Shown piece by piece: positions 1 through 11,000 of a stretch of DNA of 64,000 bases (the stretch's first letter is position 1; every line of letters starts with the position of its first letter). The DNA is from Prosthecobacter sp. (GTDB taxonomy: Bacteria; Verrucomicrobiota; Verrucomicrobiia; Verrucomicrobiales; Verrucomicrobiaceae). A program made the position numbers and the translations under genes. Below the pieces are notes generated by a model. The model saw only the letters and a list, made by a program, of their open reading frames with translations. It had not been told where the DNA came from and did no database searches. The stretch is taken from NCBI RefSeq assembly GCF_034366625.1, contig NZ_JAXMIH010000023.1, positions 558,001 through 622,000 of the forward strand, read 5' to 3'.

Positions 1-972
1 ATCCTCATGACCAACCGGGATGGGATCATCACCCTCGTCAACCGGCAGGCGGAGCAGCTGTTTGGCTACACGCGTGCCGAGCTCGTCGGGCAGCCAGCGG
101 AAATTCTGATGCCACCGGTCACAGGGGGGAGTCACGTGAGCCTGCGCCAGCAATACCTGGAGACCGCCATGCCCCGGCACATGGGCGGCGGCCGCAGCAA
201 CCTGCAGGGACTGCGCAAAGACGGCTCCGTCTTCCCGGTGGACATCAGCCTCAGCCCCATGCAGACGGACGCAGGCATGATGGTGGCTGCCGCCGTGCGT
301 GACATCTCCGAACGTGTCAAGGCGGAGTCCGCAGTGCAGCAATCCTTGCAGGAGAAAGAAACGCTGCTCAAAGAAATCCACCACCGCGTGAAGAACAACC
401 TCCAGGTCATCTCCAGCCTGCTGGCCATGCGGACGGACACCGTGGCGGATGCCAGCGCCCGCGCTCTGCTGATCGAGAGCCAGCACAGGGTGCGTGCCAT
501 GTCGATGATCCATGAACGGCTTTACCAGTCTGACTCACTGGCCAGGGTGGACTTCAGCGACTATGTGAGCCAGCTCGCCACCTTCCTCCACCGCAACTAC
601 GCCACCAGCGGCCTCGTGCGGCTGCTGGTGGATGCGGACGAAGAAGTGATGCTGAACATTGACACCGCCATCCCGGCCGGACTCATCCTCAACGAGCTGG
701 TTTCCAACGCCTTCAAGCACGCCTTCAACGACGGGCAGCCCCACGAACTCTCCGTGCTGCTGAAACAAACGGACGCAGGCGTCAGCCTGACCGTCGCTGA
801 TGACGGGCCGGGGCTGCCTGCGGGCTTTGAAACCCGGAAGACCGAGTCCTTGGGCATGGAACTGGTGGAGACCCTCACCACCCAGATCAAGGGCCGGCTG
901 ACCATCGCCAGCACAGCGGGTGCCAGCTTCCGTCTCGATTTCACCGAATTGCTCTATGTTGACCGCAATTAA
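1..972 (+). CDS. PAS / HisKA_2 sensor histidine kinase, 5' end outside window
   Basis: C-terminal part of a sensor histidine kinase; the frame is open to the window edge and the first visible residues already lie inside a PAS domain, so the true start is upstream. Counting from the ATG at position 7, the PAS domain spans about residues 1-100. The phospho-acceptor helix at 122-140 reads EIHHRVKNNLQV, typical of the HisKA_2 class. An HATPase domain follows, with an N-box (LNELVSNAFKHAF, about 230) and a G-box (DDGPGLP, about 266). No membrane segment is seen in the visible part. It overlaps the next gene by 17 bp, so the two are probably co-transcribed and may act in one phosphorelay; the partner's receiver domains are plausible targets. 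The signal sensed is unknown. Confidence 0.9.
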   Translation: MLMTNRDGIITLVNRQAEQLFGYTRAELVGQPAEILMPPVTGGSHVSLRQQYLETAMPRHMGGGRSNLQGLRKDGSVFPVDISLSPMQTDAGMMVAAAVRDISERVKAESAVQQSLQEKETLLKEIHHRVKNNLQVISSLLAMRTDTVADASARALLIESQHRVRAMSMIHERLYQSDSLARVDFSDYVSQLATFLHRNYATSGLVRLLVDADEEVMLNIDTAIPAGLILNELVSNAFKHAFNDGQPHELSVLLKQTDAGVSLTVADDGPGLPAGFETRKTESLGMELVETLTTQIKGRLTIASTAGASFRLDFTELLYVDRN

Positions 973-3238
973 CGCCCCCCCGCCGCAAGCCAGGACCAAA
1001 GTGCTTATTGTCGAAGACGAGGGCATCGTCGCCCGTGACCTGAAACGCCGCCTGGAAAAGCAGGGCTTTGAGATCTCCGGCATCGCGGACAATGCGGTGG
1101 ATGCCCTGCGTCTGGCAGTGGAAAATCCGCCGGATCTCGCCCTGATGGACATCATCATCCAAGGGGATCGCGACGGCATCGCCACCGCACTCGAGCTGCG
1201 CACTCGGCATGACATTCCGGTGGTGTTTCTCACCGCGCACTCCGACATGGCCACCATCCAGCGCGCCAGGAGCGTCCTGCCCTATGGCTATCTGGTCAAG
1301 CCCTTCGAGGAACGCGAGCTGCTCACCACCATCGAGATGGCCACCTACCGGCACCAGACCGACGCACGGCAGCGGCTCTACCAGCGGGCCATCTCCGCCA
1401 CCACAGTGGGCATGCTCGTCACCGACGCGTCCCAGCCAGACCTTCCCATCATCTCCTGCAACGCGGCCTTTGAACGCATCTCGGGTTATTCTGAGGCCGA
1501 AATCATCGGCAGAAACCCGCGCTTCCTCCAGGGGCCGGAATCGGACCCGGAGAGCGTCCGCGTGATGCGGGACGCCGTCCAGGCCGGCCGCGACTGCCAG
1601 GTCACGCTGCGCAACTACCGCAAAGACGGCACGCCCTTCTGGTGTGAAGTGACCATCTCCCCTGTGCGGGACGCCTCCGGCCAGTTGACGCATTTCATCG
1701 GCGTGGAAAATGACGTGACCACGCAGCGGCAGGCCGATGAGCACATCCGCCACCAGGCCGCGCTCATTGACCAGGCCAACGATGCCATCTGTGTCTTTGA
1801 TTTGGAGTCACGCGTCACCTTCTGGAATCCAGGAGCGGTGCGCCTGTATGGTTTTGCCACGGAAGAAGTCTTTGGACGCCCGATCATGGACAGCATCTGC
1901 CGCGAGCCTGCTGAAAAGCGCGAAGCCTTCATCCAAGAGGTCTTCCGCGTCGGCCACTGGAATGGTGAGATACGTCACCAGACCAAGGACGGACGTGCGC
2001 TGACCGTTCTCAGCCGTCTCACGTTGCTGACGGACGCCCACGGCCTGCCCAGCGGCATGCTCGCCGTCAACCATGACCTCACCGAAACCAAAGCCCTCGA
2101 ACAGCAGCTCCTGCGCTCCCAGCGGCAGGAAACCCTCGGTGCCCTGGCCGGCGGCATCGCTCACGATTTGAACAACGCCCTGGCCCCCATTCTCATGGGC
2201 GTGGAGCTGCTCAAAGCGAAGTATCCCGGCGCGCCCGGCATCGTGGATCTGTTTGATTCCAGCGTCAGACGCGCAGCGGCCATGATCCGGCAGTTGCTGA
2301 CCTTCGCCAAAGGCACGGCGGGGGAACGAAGCCCGGTCCAGCTCAGCTACCTCATCATGGAAATGCAGGGCATCATCGAAAGCACCTTTCCCAAAAACAT
2401 CACCGTCCAGGTTCATGCTGACAGCAACCTGCCAACCGTGCTGGCGGATGCCACCCAACTGCATCAGGTGCTGCTGAACCTGTGTGTCAACGCCCGTGAC
2501 GCCATGCCCACAGGCGGCACGCTCACCCTCGCGGCAACAAAAGTGGAAGTCAGTGTCGTGCAGGCGGGCATGCCCCCCAACGCCAAGACTGGCTGCCATG
2601 TGGCAGTGAGTGTGCGGGACACCGGCACCGGCATCCCGCTGGAAATCCGCGAGCGCATTTTCGACCCCTTTTTCAGCACCAAAGCCGCTGACAAAGGCAC
2701 CGGACTGGGCCTCTCCACCGTCATGGGCATCGTCAAGGGCCACGACGGCTTTCTGAAAGTGGATTCCGCACCCGGCCAGGGCACGGCCTTCACCGCCTAC
2801 CTGCCCGCCGCAATCTCCGCCGCCGAGGCCGCGCCCCAAACCAAATGGAAAATGTCCTTTCAAGGGCAGGGAGAAACCATCCTGTTTGTGGATGATGAGC
2901 CTGCGGTGCGCGAAGTCGCACGCGAAGTGCTGCAACGCATGAATTTCCGCGTGGTGCTGGCCAGCGATGGCATCGAGGCCCTGATGTGGCTCAACGAGCA
3001 TCAGTCCATCCTGCGTGCCGTCATCACCGACCAGCACATGCCCAACCAGGACGGCCTGGTCTTCGTGAGCATCCTCAAGAAAATTCTGCCGGACATTCCG
3101 GTCATTGTTTCCAGCGGGCGTCTGGAAGATGACATGCGCAAGAAATTCCAAGCGCTGGGGGTGAACGCGTTTCTGGACAAACCCTGTGCTGAAGACCAGC
3201 TCGCCGCAGTGCTGCACAGCATTTTCGCACCGGCCTGA
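956..3238 (+). CDS. Hybrid sensor kinase: REC-PAS(LOV-like)-PAS-HisKA-HATPase-REC
   Basis: Cytoplasmic hybrid histidine kinase of 760 residues with no membrane segments. Order: receiver 1 (residues 14-130, phospho-acceptor D65 in LMDI, K115 in VKPFEE); PAS 1 (about 140-256); PAS 2 (about 268-380); dimerisation helix with H403 in GGIAHDLNNALAP, the NtrB-like type; HATPase (about 500-625, DTGTGI and GTGLGLS boxes); receiver 2 (about 640-760, ITDQHMP with the acceptor Asp, and LDKP). PAS 1 carries GRNPRFLQGP, which resembles the LOV signature with the flavin-binding Cys replaced by Pro. The ATG at 956 is preferred over one at 920 because the receiver begins shortly after it. It overlaps the upstream kinase gene, suggesting translational coupling. 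No dedicated output protein is seen nearby. Confidence 0.9.
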   Translation: MLTAINAPPPQARTKVLIVEDEGIVARDLKRRLEKQGFEISGIADNAVDALRLAVENPPDLALMDIIIQGDRDGIATALELRTRHDIPVVFLTAHSDMATIQRARSVLPYGYLVKPFEERELLTTIEMATYRHQTDARQRLYQRAISATTVGMLVTDASQPDLPIISCNAAFERISGYSEAEIIGRNPRFLQGPESDPESVRVMRDAVQAGRDCQVTLRNYRKDGTPFWCEVTISPVRDASGQLTHFIGVENDVTTQRQADEHIRHQAALIDQANDAICVFDLESRVTFWNPGAVRLYGFATEEVFGRPIMDSICREPAEKREAFIQEVFRVGHWNGEIRHQTKDGRALTVLSRLTLLTDAHGLPSGMLAVNHDLTETKALEQQLLRSQRQETLGALAGGIAHDLNNALAPILMGVELLKAKYPGAPGIVDLFDSSVRRAAAMIRQLLTFAKGTAGERSPVQLSYLIMEMQGIIESTFPKNITVQVHADSNLPTVLADATQLHQVLLNLCVNARDAMPTGGTLTLAATKVEVSVVQAGMPPNAKTGCHVAVSVRDTGTGIPLEIRERIFDPFFSTKAADKGTGLGLSTVMGIVKGHDGFLKVDSAPGQGTAFTAYLPAAISAAEAAPQTKWKMSFQGQGETILFVDDEPAVREVAREVLQRMNFRVVLASDGIEALMWLNEHQSILRAVITDQHMPNQDGLVFVSILKKILPDIPVIVSSGRLEDDMRKKFQALGVNAFLDKPCAEDQLAAVLHSIFAPA

Positions 3239-3463
3239 AGCTGCCGGTCTTTACTTGAGCGCCTGCACGGCCTTGTGCGCCGTCACCTGCATCGCCGTCA
3301 GGTTTGCCATTCGGGCGGTTGATCACCTGCGTTCATATCACTCATGAAGTCATTTCATCCTCCCAGCCAGCGGGACAAAGCATCGCGGGTTGCCATCAGG
3401 GAGGGGCGGGTTAGTCTGGCCGTCCTGCGCCCGGCTTTGTGGCGTAGTCCTTGCTTTAAAACC
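3239..3463. other. Intergenic region before zwf
   Basis: About 225 bp with no convincing gene. The minus strand holds one 19-codon frame (3251-3310) that could be the end of a decayed gene but is too short to identify. An in-frame ATG at 3344 would lengthen zwf by 40 residues of unconserved-looking sequence, so this stretch is taken as the leader of zwf. Confidence 0.5.
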
Positions 3464-5005
3464 ATGCCTGAACTGGAAAATCCCTTTCAAGAGACCCTGC
3501 TCTCACGTCATCGTGCGGAACCCTGCACCGTGGTCATTTTTGGTGCCACTGGCGACCTCACGCACCGTAAGCTCATCCCAGCCATCTACAACATCGCCGC
3601 CTGTGGCGATCTGCCGCCGCAGTTCAAGGTGGTGGGCTTTGCCCGCCGGGACAAAACCGACGAGGGCTTCCGTGCCGAGTTGGAGGAGGGGAACCGCAAA
3701 AACAGCCGCCAGGGCCACAACGACGAGCTGTGGAATAGTTACGCACAGTGCATCCACTACCACCGCAGTGAGTTCGAAGACCTCGAAGGGTACAAGTCTC
3801 TCGGCCGTCTGCTGGATCAGTTCGATGTGGAGCGCGGCACCCCTGCCAACCGTCTTTTCTACCTCGCTTCCGCTCCCGAGGCTTTCAAGCCTATCCTCGA
3901 AATGCTTCGTGCTGCCGGTTTGAACGAGGGCGTGGGCGGCAAATGGGCGCGTGTCGTGTGTGAAAAACCCTTCGGTAAGGATCTCGCCACCGCGCGCGGC
4001 CTGAACGCCGTGGTCGCCGAGACTTTCGAGGAAAAGGACACTTACCGCATCGACCACTATCTCGGCAAAGAAACCGCGCAGAACATCATGGTGCTGCGTT
4101 TTGCGAACTCCATTTTCGAGCCTAACTGGAACAGCCGTTACATCGATCATGTGCAGATCACCTGCGCCGAAAACCTCGGCATGGAAGGCGGCCGCGGCGG
4201 CTACTACGACACCGCCGGGGCGCTGCGTGACATGGTGCAGAACCACTTGTTCCAATTGCTCACCCTCGTGGCGATGGAACCGCCGACCGATTTGAGCGCC
4301 GACTCCGTGCGCGATGAAAAAGTGAAGGTCATCCGCGCCCTGCGCCCGCTCGTCGGCCCCGAGGCCGTCGGCAAGAACGTGATCCGCGCCCAGTACACCG
4401 CCGGCAGCGTCGATGGCGTGCCGCGCGTCGGTTACCGGCAGGAAGATCGCGTCAATCCCGAGTCCAAGACCGAGCCGTATGTCGCATTGCGAGTCATGAT
4501 CGACACCTGGCGCTGGCAGGGCGTGCCGTTTTACATCCGTGTGGGCAAGCAACTGCCGAAAAAGGCCACTGAGATCAGCGTGCATTTCAAAAAGCCGCCA
4601 CAGGTGCCCTTTGCCACCAGCAACATGCTCAAGAACAGCGAAAACACCCTCGTCATCCGCATTCAACCGGACGAGGGCATCGCCCTGCGCATCCTGTGCA
4701 AGCAACCTGGTCAGGCGCAGAATGTGCAGCAGGTGAAGATGGACTTCCGTTACTCCTCCAGCTTCGGCAAGGCCAGCCCCGAGGCCTACGAACGCCTTCT
4801 GCTCGATGCGATGGCTGGCGACGCCACGCTCTTTGCTCGCCGCGATGAAGTGGAGAACGCCTGGAAGTTCATCGACGAGATCGAACACGCCTGGCACAAG
4901 TCCGCCACGCCGCCGCCGATGCACGAATACCCCGCCGGAAGCTGGGGACCGAAGGAGGCCGACGACCTGCTCCGCGCCGACGGTCGCGAATGGCGGCTGT
5001 TGTAG
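3464..5005 (+). CDS. zwf: Glucose-6-phosphate 1-dehydrogenase
   Basis: Oxidises glucose-6-phosphate to 6-phosphogluconolactone with NAD(P)+, the entry step of the oxidative pentose phosphate pathway; cytosolic. At 513 residues it has the usual family length. The N-terminal nucleotide-binding loop GATGDLTHRKLIPA is at residues 27-40 and the substrate-binding signature RIDHYLGKE is near 195-203, containing the catalytic-site H and K. The start at 3464 is chosen because the N-terminus then matches the family; an upstream in-frame ATG at 3344 adds an arginine-rich extension with no family counterpart. It converges with the giant gene, leaving only 36 bp between the two stop codons. Its usual partner opcA lies about 20 kb away, beyond that gene. 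Confidence 0.96.
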   Translation: MPELENPFQETLLSRHRAEPCTVVIFGATGDLTHRKLIPAIYNIAACGDLPPQFKVVGFARRDKTDEGFRAELEEGNRKNSRQGHNDELWNSYAQCIHYHRSEFEDLEGYKSLGRLLDQFDVERGTPANRLFYLASAPEAFKPILEMLRAAGLNEGVGGKWARVVCEKPFGKDLATARGLNAVVAETFEEKDTYRIDHYLGKETAQNIMVLRFANSIFEPNWNSRYIDHVQITCAENLGMEGGRGGYYDTAGALRDMVQNHLFQLLTLVAMEPPTDLSADSVRDEKVKVIRALRPLVGPEAVGKNVIRAQYTAGSVDGVPRVGYRQEDRVNPESKTEPYVALRVMIDTWRWQGVPFYIRVGKQLPKKATEISVHFKKPPQVPFATSNMLKNSENTLVIRIQPDEGIALRILCKQPGQAQNVQQVKMDFRYSSSFGKASPEAYERLLLDAMAGDATLFARRDEVENAWKFIDEIEHAWHKSATPPPMHEYPAGSWGPKEADDLLRADGREWRLL

Positions 5006-5041
5006 GGCGTGATCAAGTCGGGTTCTTTTTTCCGCAAGGCT

Positions 5042-8000
5042 TCAGTATGTGGCGATGCGCAACCTGACGTAACCCTTCGTGTTGGAGGCGCTCATCGCCG
5101 GAGTGACCCGCACGGTAACGGTTTCAGTGACGCCGTCACCCGTCGGCGCGATGGACATTTCCTGAACGCTGGCCCCTGTGTCATCCCAGTTCGTGAGGTT
5201 GGTGCTGGTTTCCACCGTGTAAGCCAGGCCGGAGCGCTGGATGCGGCGGCGGAACTGCATGCTGAGGTATTTGGCGTTGGTTCCTGAATCTGTCTGCACA
5301 GTTGCGGCAGGAAGCATGGAGTGCGCATTGGGAGCCCCGGCAGGGATGCCGAGAGCATGCTCGACGAGAGAATTGATGCCATTGTTGTTTGGATCGCCTG
5401 CCGGCGTGGTGATGCGATAGACGATGGCTGTCACATTTGCGGTGTTCGGCGGCACGGCATTGTCGCTGGCAGTCACGGTGATGGAATTGCTGCCGTCCAC
5501 AAGGCCGGTGACATTGCGCGTCCAGTTGGCGAAAGCATTGGCGGTGGTGGCAGCGTTTCCTGCGACAGTCACCGTGGAGACTCCGCTGGTGGCGTCCGTC
5601 GCGGTGCCGGTGAGTGTGGCACTGGCGTTTGCGGTGGTGAGATCAGGAATGCTGAGCACCGGCGGACTGGCGTCCTGGGTGGAGGAGGTCGTCGGAAACC
5701 AGGCGCTCGTCCAAGGCTGCACCCCCTGGCGGCGCATGCGTGCGCGGTAGTGATAGGTCTGCCCGTCCACCAGGCCTCCAAAGGTGGTGGTGGAGCCGAC
5801 CAGGAAGCCGCTGGAGACCGGGGCGGCGAAGTCCGGCGTGGCGGAGCGCTCCAGTTCATACTCCAGACCTGCTGCGGGCAGATTCCATGCAAGCGTGTTT
5901 GCCAGCCCGCCAGTGAAGGCGGGTTCAGCCGTGAGCACGAAAGCGGTGGGGATGACTTCGAAACTGTTCGAGGTTCCCGTCAAGGCGGCGTCGGTCGCGG
6001 TCACCGTTACTGAGTCCGCCGTGGAGCCGAGGGTGAGGTTTCCGGTCCAGACACCGTTGGTGAAGGCCGAGGTGGTCGCCGGACTGAGCGGGTGGTAGGT
6101 TGTCATGCCCAGTTGAATGTCGGCGATCCGTGAATCACCGAACGCGGGTGGCGTGATGCCGCTCCAGGTCAGGGGTTCGCCATAGGTGGTGGTGCTGGTG
6201 TAGTAGTTGATGGAACGTCTGCTGCCTCGGTCGGTGCCGTACACCGTGGGCCGGTTTAAGGTAGTGGGGGATGCCACGCGGTAACTGTAATCCACCATGA
6301 GGTTGCTCACGCCGTCATAGGTGAAAGGAGTGGTGAAGGTGAACGTGCGGTATCCTGTCGTGCTGACCGTGATATTACCTTGATACACGGTGGTGAAACC
6401 GTCGGTTTCCCAGATCAGGTCGTTCAAGTTTAGGCTGTAACCAGTGCGGGCGGTGTGTTTCAACCGAATGGTGAAGTCCGTGAAGGTTACCGCCGTCGGC
6501 GCGGCGGTGACATTGAGGGCCACTGAGGTGATTGGTCCTTCCGTCACGCCGATCTCACTGGAGAGATGCACTTGCTGGCTGCGGCACTTGGTGAAGAGCG
6601 TGTTGAATGGAATGGCAAGGTCGGTGACTGATCCGGTGCCGATAGTGCGGGTGGAGGTGCTGAGAGGGGCGTAAAGCGCCGCTGAACCAGAGTAGGAAGT
6701 CACGGTGTTCCCCACAGCATCCTGGGCAGTGATGGTGACCGGGAAAGCGTCGTTCGCCACCTGAGGCGGGGAGATCGTGTCCCAGGCGAACCTGGACATC
6801 GCGCCAACGGTGACGGCAAAAGCGTTGCTGCTGCCGCTGCCGCCGGTGACGGGATCCGTGAGCGTCAGCACGGCGTTGCTGGCGAAGCTTCCGACCGTCA
6901 CAGGCTGTGATTTCACTCCTGAGCTGAAGCCGGAGATCGTGCCCGGCGAGGCGGCAAGCGAGGTGCCGCCATCCGATGCAGTCAAAACAGGACTGCCGTT
7001 GTAGCCGGTGATGGTGACGTTGTTCACATCACGCGCCGTGAAGGTGACGTTGAACGGGGCATTTCGCACCTGCGTGCCGCCAACTGTGGAAACCAGGAAG
7101 TTGTGAACATCGTCATCCGTGATGGAGATGTTTGTCTCGCCGCTGGCGGCACCGGCGGCACTGGCCGTGATGGTCACGCTTTGCGTGCCGTCTTTGAGTG
7201 TGTCGTCCATCAGGCTGAGCGTGAAGCCGACGGAGGTTGATCCCGCGGGAATGGTAACTGTGGCGGTGGTGGGCGAGGCCTCGGTAGTGTCGTTGGAGGC
7301 CAGGTTCACCGTGGTGGCAGCGCCTTGGGCCGCTGAGATGGTGACGGTGCCGGAGACGCTGCCGGCGGACTCGGCCGCGGAAGCAGGAAGCGTGACTCCT
7401 AAAGTGAGAGGCGGAATGACGGAGAAGGTGTTCGAGAGGCCGGAAAGAGCGCCTCCCGCAGCTTGCAACTGGATGTTCGAGGCGGCGGATGGAATCGTCA
7501 CGTTGCCGGTCCAGACGCCTGCCGTGAAGGAACCTGTTCCAGTCGGAGAAGGAATGATGGTGGAAGCCGCTCCAAAGCGGATGTCCGGGCGGGTGGTCGT
7601 GGTGTAATACCAAGGCGAAGTTCCCGTCCAGGCGAGCGGATCGCCGACGGCAGCCCCCGAGTAGTACATGGTGCGCGCCAAGGAGCCGGTGGTGGCGCGT
7701 ACGTAGCCTCCCGTGGCATAGGAGGAGCTGGCGTTGTTGAAGCTGATGTCCACCATGACGTTTTGCACCCCGTTGTAGGCGAAGGGGGTGGTAAACGTGA
7801 AGGTGTTCCAGCCGGTGCTGGAAAGGGTCTGATTTGACTGATGGCATGTGGTCCAGCCGCCGGACTCCCATGACACACCGCCGGAACCGTAGTCTGACTT
7901 GGTGATGTGGCGCATGCGGATGGTGAAATTGCTCATCGCCACCGGCGGCAGGCTGGTCACGTCCAGCGCGATGGAGGTGATGTTGCGCGCGGCGCCCGCC

Positions 8001-11000
8001 TCCGCGGCGGTGTAAATGACTTGGGTGCGGACGTCGTCGTAATATGTGTCGAGCGGGGAGCTGAAGGTGGTGCCCGCAGTGCCCAAACTGACTAGGTTTG
8101 GCACGGCAAGCGTCGCCGTGCCGGTGTAAGTGGGCACCGTGTTCCCCTGGGCATCCTGCGCCACGATGGTGGTGGAAAACGGCACGGTGGTGGTTTGCGG
8201 CGAGGCAATGGTGCTGAAGCCGAATTTGGTGTGGATCCCATACGTCACGCCAAACGCGTTGCTGTTGCTTGAGGCCGCGGCGGCCGCATCCGTGACAGTG
8301 ATCACCGCGTTCGTGGCAAAACTGCCGATGCTGATGCCCTGAGTCTTCACACCACCGGAAAAGCCGGACAAAGATGCTGGCGTGACCACCAGTGAGGTGG
8401 CTCCATCCATCGCAGAAAGCGAGGGTGTGCCGCTGTAGTTCGTGATCGTGACGTTGTTCACGTCGCGGGCGGTGAAGGTGACATTGAAGGGGGCGTTGCG
8501 AATCTGCGTGGCGCCAATGGCCGAGATGAGGAAGTTGTGAACGTCATTGTCGGTCACCGTCAGGTTGCGCGTGCCGGCGGTGAAGCCGGATGCCGCGGCC
8601 GTGATGGCAAAGGTCTGCAAGCCGTCTTTGCCGGTGTCATTGATGATGGTGATGGCAAAGGTCGTGCTGCTGGACCCAGCGGCGATGGTGGCGGTGGCTG
8701 GAACGGTGGCCTCGGTGGTGTCGGCGGAGGCGAGCGTGACCGTGGTGGCGTCCTGCACCGGATTGGAGGACGTGAGTGTGGCGGTCAGAGTGCCGCTACC
8801 TTCCGCCACGCTGCTGGTGAAACTGAGGCTGAGCACAGTGGTTTCGTTGTCGGTGATGGAGATGGCGGTGCTGCCGCCTGTCCACCCCGCCATGCTGGCG
8901 CTCACGGTGACGTTTTGGGCGAAGTCGATGAAGGAGTCATCGACGGGCGTGATGGGGAAAGTGGCGCTGGTGCTTCCGGCGGGAATGGTGACGCTGGCTG
9001 GCACGCCAAGCTCGGTGGTGTCGCTGGAAGTCAGCGGCAGGGTGACATCAGAGCCGGCGGCAGTGCTGAGAGTGACCGTTCCCGTGGTGGCGGCAGCGTT
9101 TTCCGCGAGCGTGGCGGGCAGGCTGAGCGTGATCGTCGTCGTTTCGTCGTCCAGCACGCTCAATGTGCTCACACCGGCGTCGTAACCCATCACGGAGGCC
9201 GTGATGACGGCGCTCTGCGTGCCGTCCAGCAGGGCGTCATCGACGACCGTGACCGGGAAGGTCACGCTGGTCTGCCCGGCCGGGATGGTAATCGTGGCAG
9301 GCACGGTGGCGGCGGCCGTATTGGTCGAGTTTAGCGTCACGGCAAGATCGGCAGCAGGCGCGGAAGCGATGCCGACTGTGGCGGTGAGCGGCGCGGTGCC
9401 TTCGGTGGCGGTGGGCGCCATGGTGAGAGTTAATATGCCAGTGGTGGTGACGCTCACTGTGTTGGTGACACCACGCGATCCCGAGGAGGTGTCGGTGGCG
9501 ATGGCCACGACGTTGCTGCCAGAGGCGCCATAGGACAACTGGCCGCTCCAAGCTCCTGTCGTGAACGGCGAGGCCTGCTGCGGACTCAGGTTGATGGGGC
9601 TGTAGGAGATCAATCGCAGGTTGGGCATCTGCGAACTCGATGTTCCCAATGGAGTTGAGCCACTCCAAGTGTCCGGTGGCAGATTTCCCGATGTAAATCC
9701 ATAAAGGGCCGAACCACCGCTGAACGTGTATCTAGCCTCAATCCGGTTGTGGAAGCCTGCTTTGTTGCTGCTGATGTCCACCATCAGGTTGTTGGTGCCG
9801 TTGTAGTCGAACGGCGTGCTGAAAACAAACTCACGCCAGCCAGTCTTGTTCATGTTGACGGTGCCTTGGAACACAGTCGTCCAGCCAGTGCTGTCCCAAC
9901 TGCTGGTGCTGGTTAAAGACGTGTGCTTCAGGCGGATGATCAGGTTGGTCAGTGTGACCGCAGGATAGCTGGCGCTGGGGGTGGTCATGTCGAAAGCCAG
10001 CCCCTGTAGCTTGCGGGCGCTGGCGCCGACGACCGCCGCAGTATAAATCATCTGGCAGCGGTTTTGCGGGTAGTAGCCGCCGAAAGGATACCAATCGGAA
10101 CTTGTGCCCGTCCCCGCAGTCGCAGTGGTGTAATCCTTGGCGGCCTGGAGCGTGGCCGGTCCTGCATAATCTGCCACAATGTTCTCATAAAAGTCTTTGG
10201 CTGTCACCGTAGCGCTGAAGGGTGTGCTGGCGGCCTGCGGTGATGGCACGGCGGCCCAGGTGAAGTGATCCAGCGTGCTGTGGGTCGTGTTGAAGGCGTT
10301 GCTGCTGCCGGTGCGGCTCAGCGCATCGGTGGCGGTGAGCACGATGCCGGTGGTGACCTGGTTGAAGGCCACATTGCCGGTCCAAACACCGGAGCTGAAG
10401 CTGCCGCTGATTGCAGGCGTGACGGGCACAACACCGCTGCTGCCTGTGGCGCTGAGATTAACCGTGCCGGTATAGGCGGTGACGGTGCCGCCATCCGCTG
10501 CGATCGCGGTGATGGTGACGCTGACCGGCGCCCCCGCCACTGGCGTGCCGCTGATGGTGGAGATGCGGTAAGCGCTGACATCATTGTCAGCAACAGCGAC
10601 GATTGTTCCGGCCGGGCGGTAACTGGCCGCCGAGGCAGAAACGGTGGCGTAGCGCGTCCCAGTGGAGACTGAGTCCTCCGGGGCGGTGGCGGTAAAGTAG
10701 CCGTAGTTTGACCCTGCGGACACAGTGACGGTGGCCGGCACGGTCAAGAAGCTGGAGTCAGAGGAAAGACTGACAGTGACCGCCGAAGCAGGCGCGGTGC
10801 TGATGTAAACGTAGTTACTGCTGTAGGTGCCGCCTTCCGACAAACCGTAGGTGTAAATGGAGAGCGCGGGCAGCGCATCGTTGTCGGTGACGCTGACCGT
10901 GGCGGTGCCAGATGTCCAGCCCGAGGCGCTGGCGGTGATGACGGCGTTCTGGGGGCCATCGACGAGGGTGTCATTCACGACAGTGACGGTGAAATTCACG

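Noticed and set aside
1370-1720. Functional blue-light LOV photoreceptor
   Set aside because: The cysteine needed for the flavin adduct is Pro.
1808-3217. 469-residue minus-strand frame opposite the hybrid kinase
   Set aside because: GC-rich antisense shadow of a clear kinase gene; the His/Gly/Asp-rich composition shows no domain.
3251-3310. Minus-strand 19-codon frame that might be the tail of a decayed enzyme gene
   Set aside because: Too short to identify and no matching upstream part nearby.
3503-4924. 473-residue minus-strand frame opposite zwf
   Set aside because: Antisense shadow; zwf is unambiguous by motifs and length.
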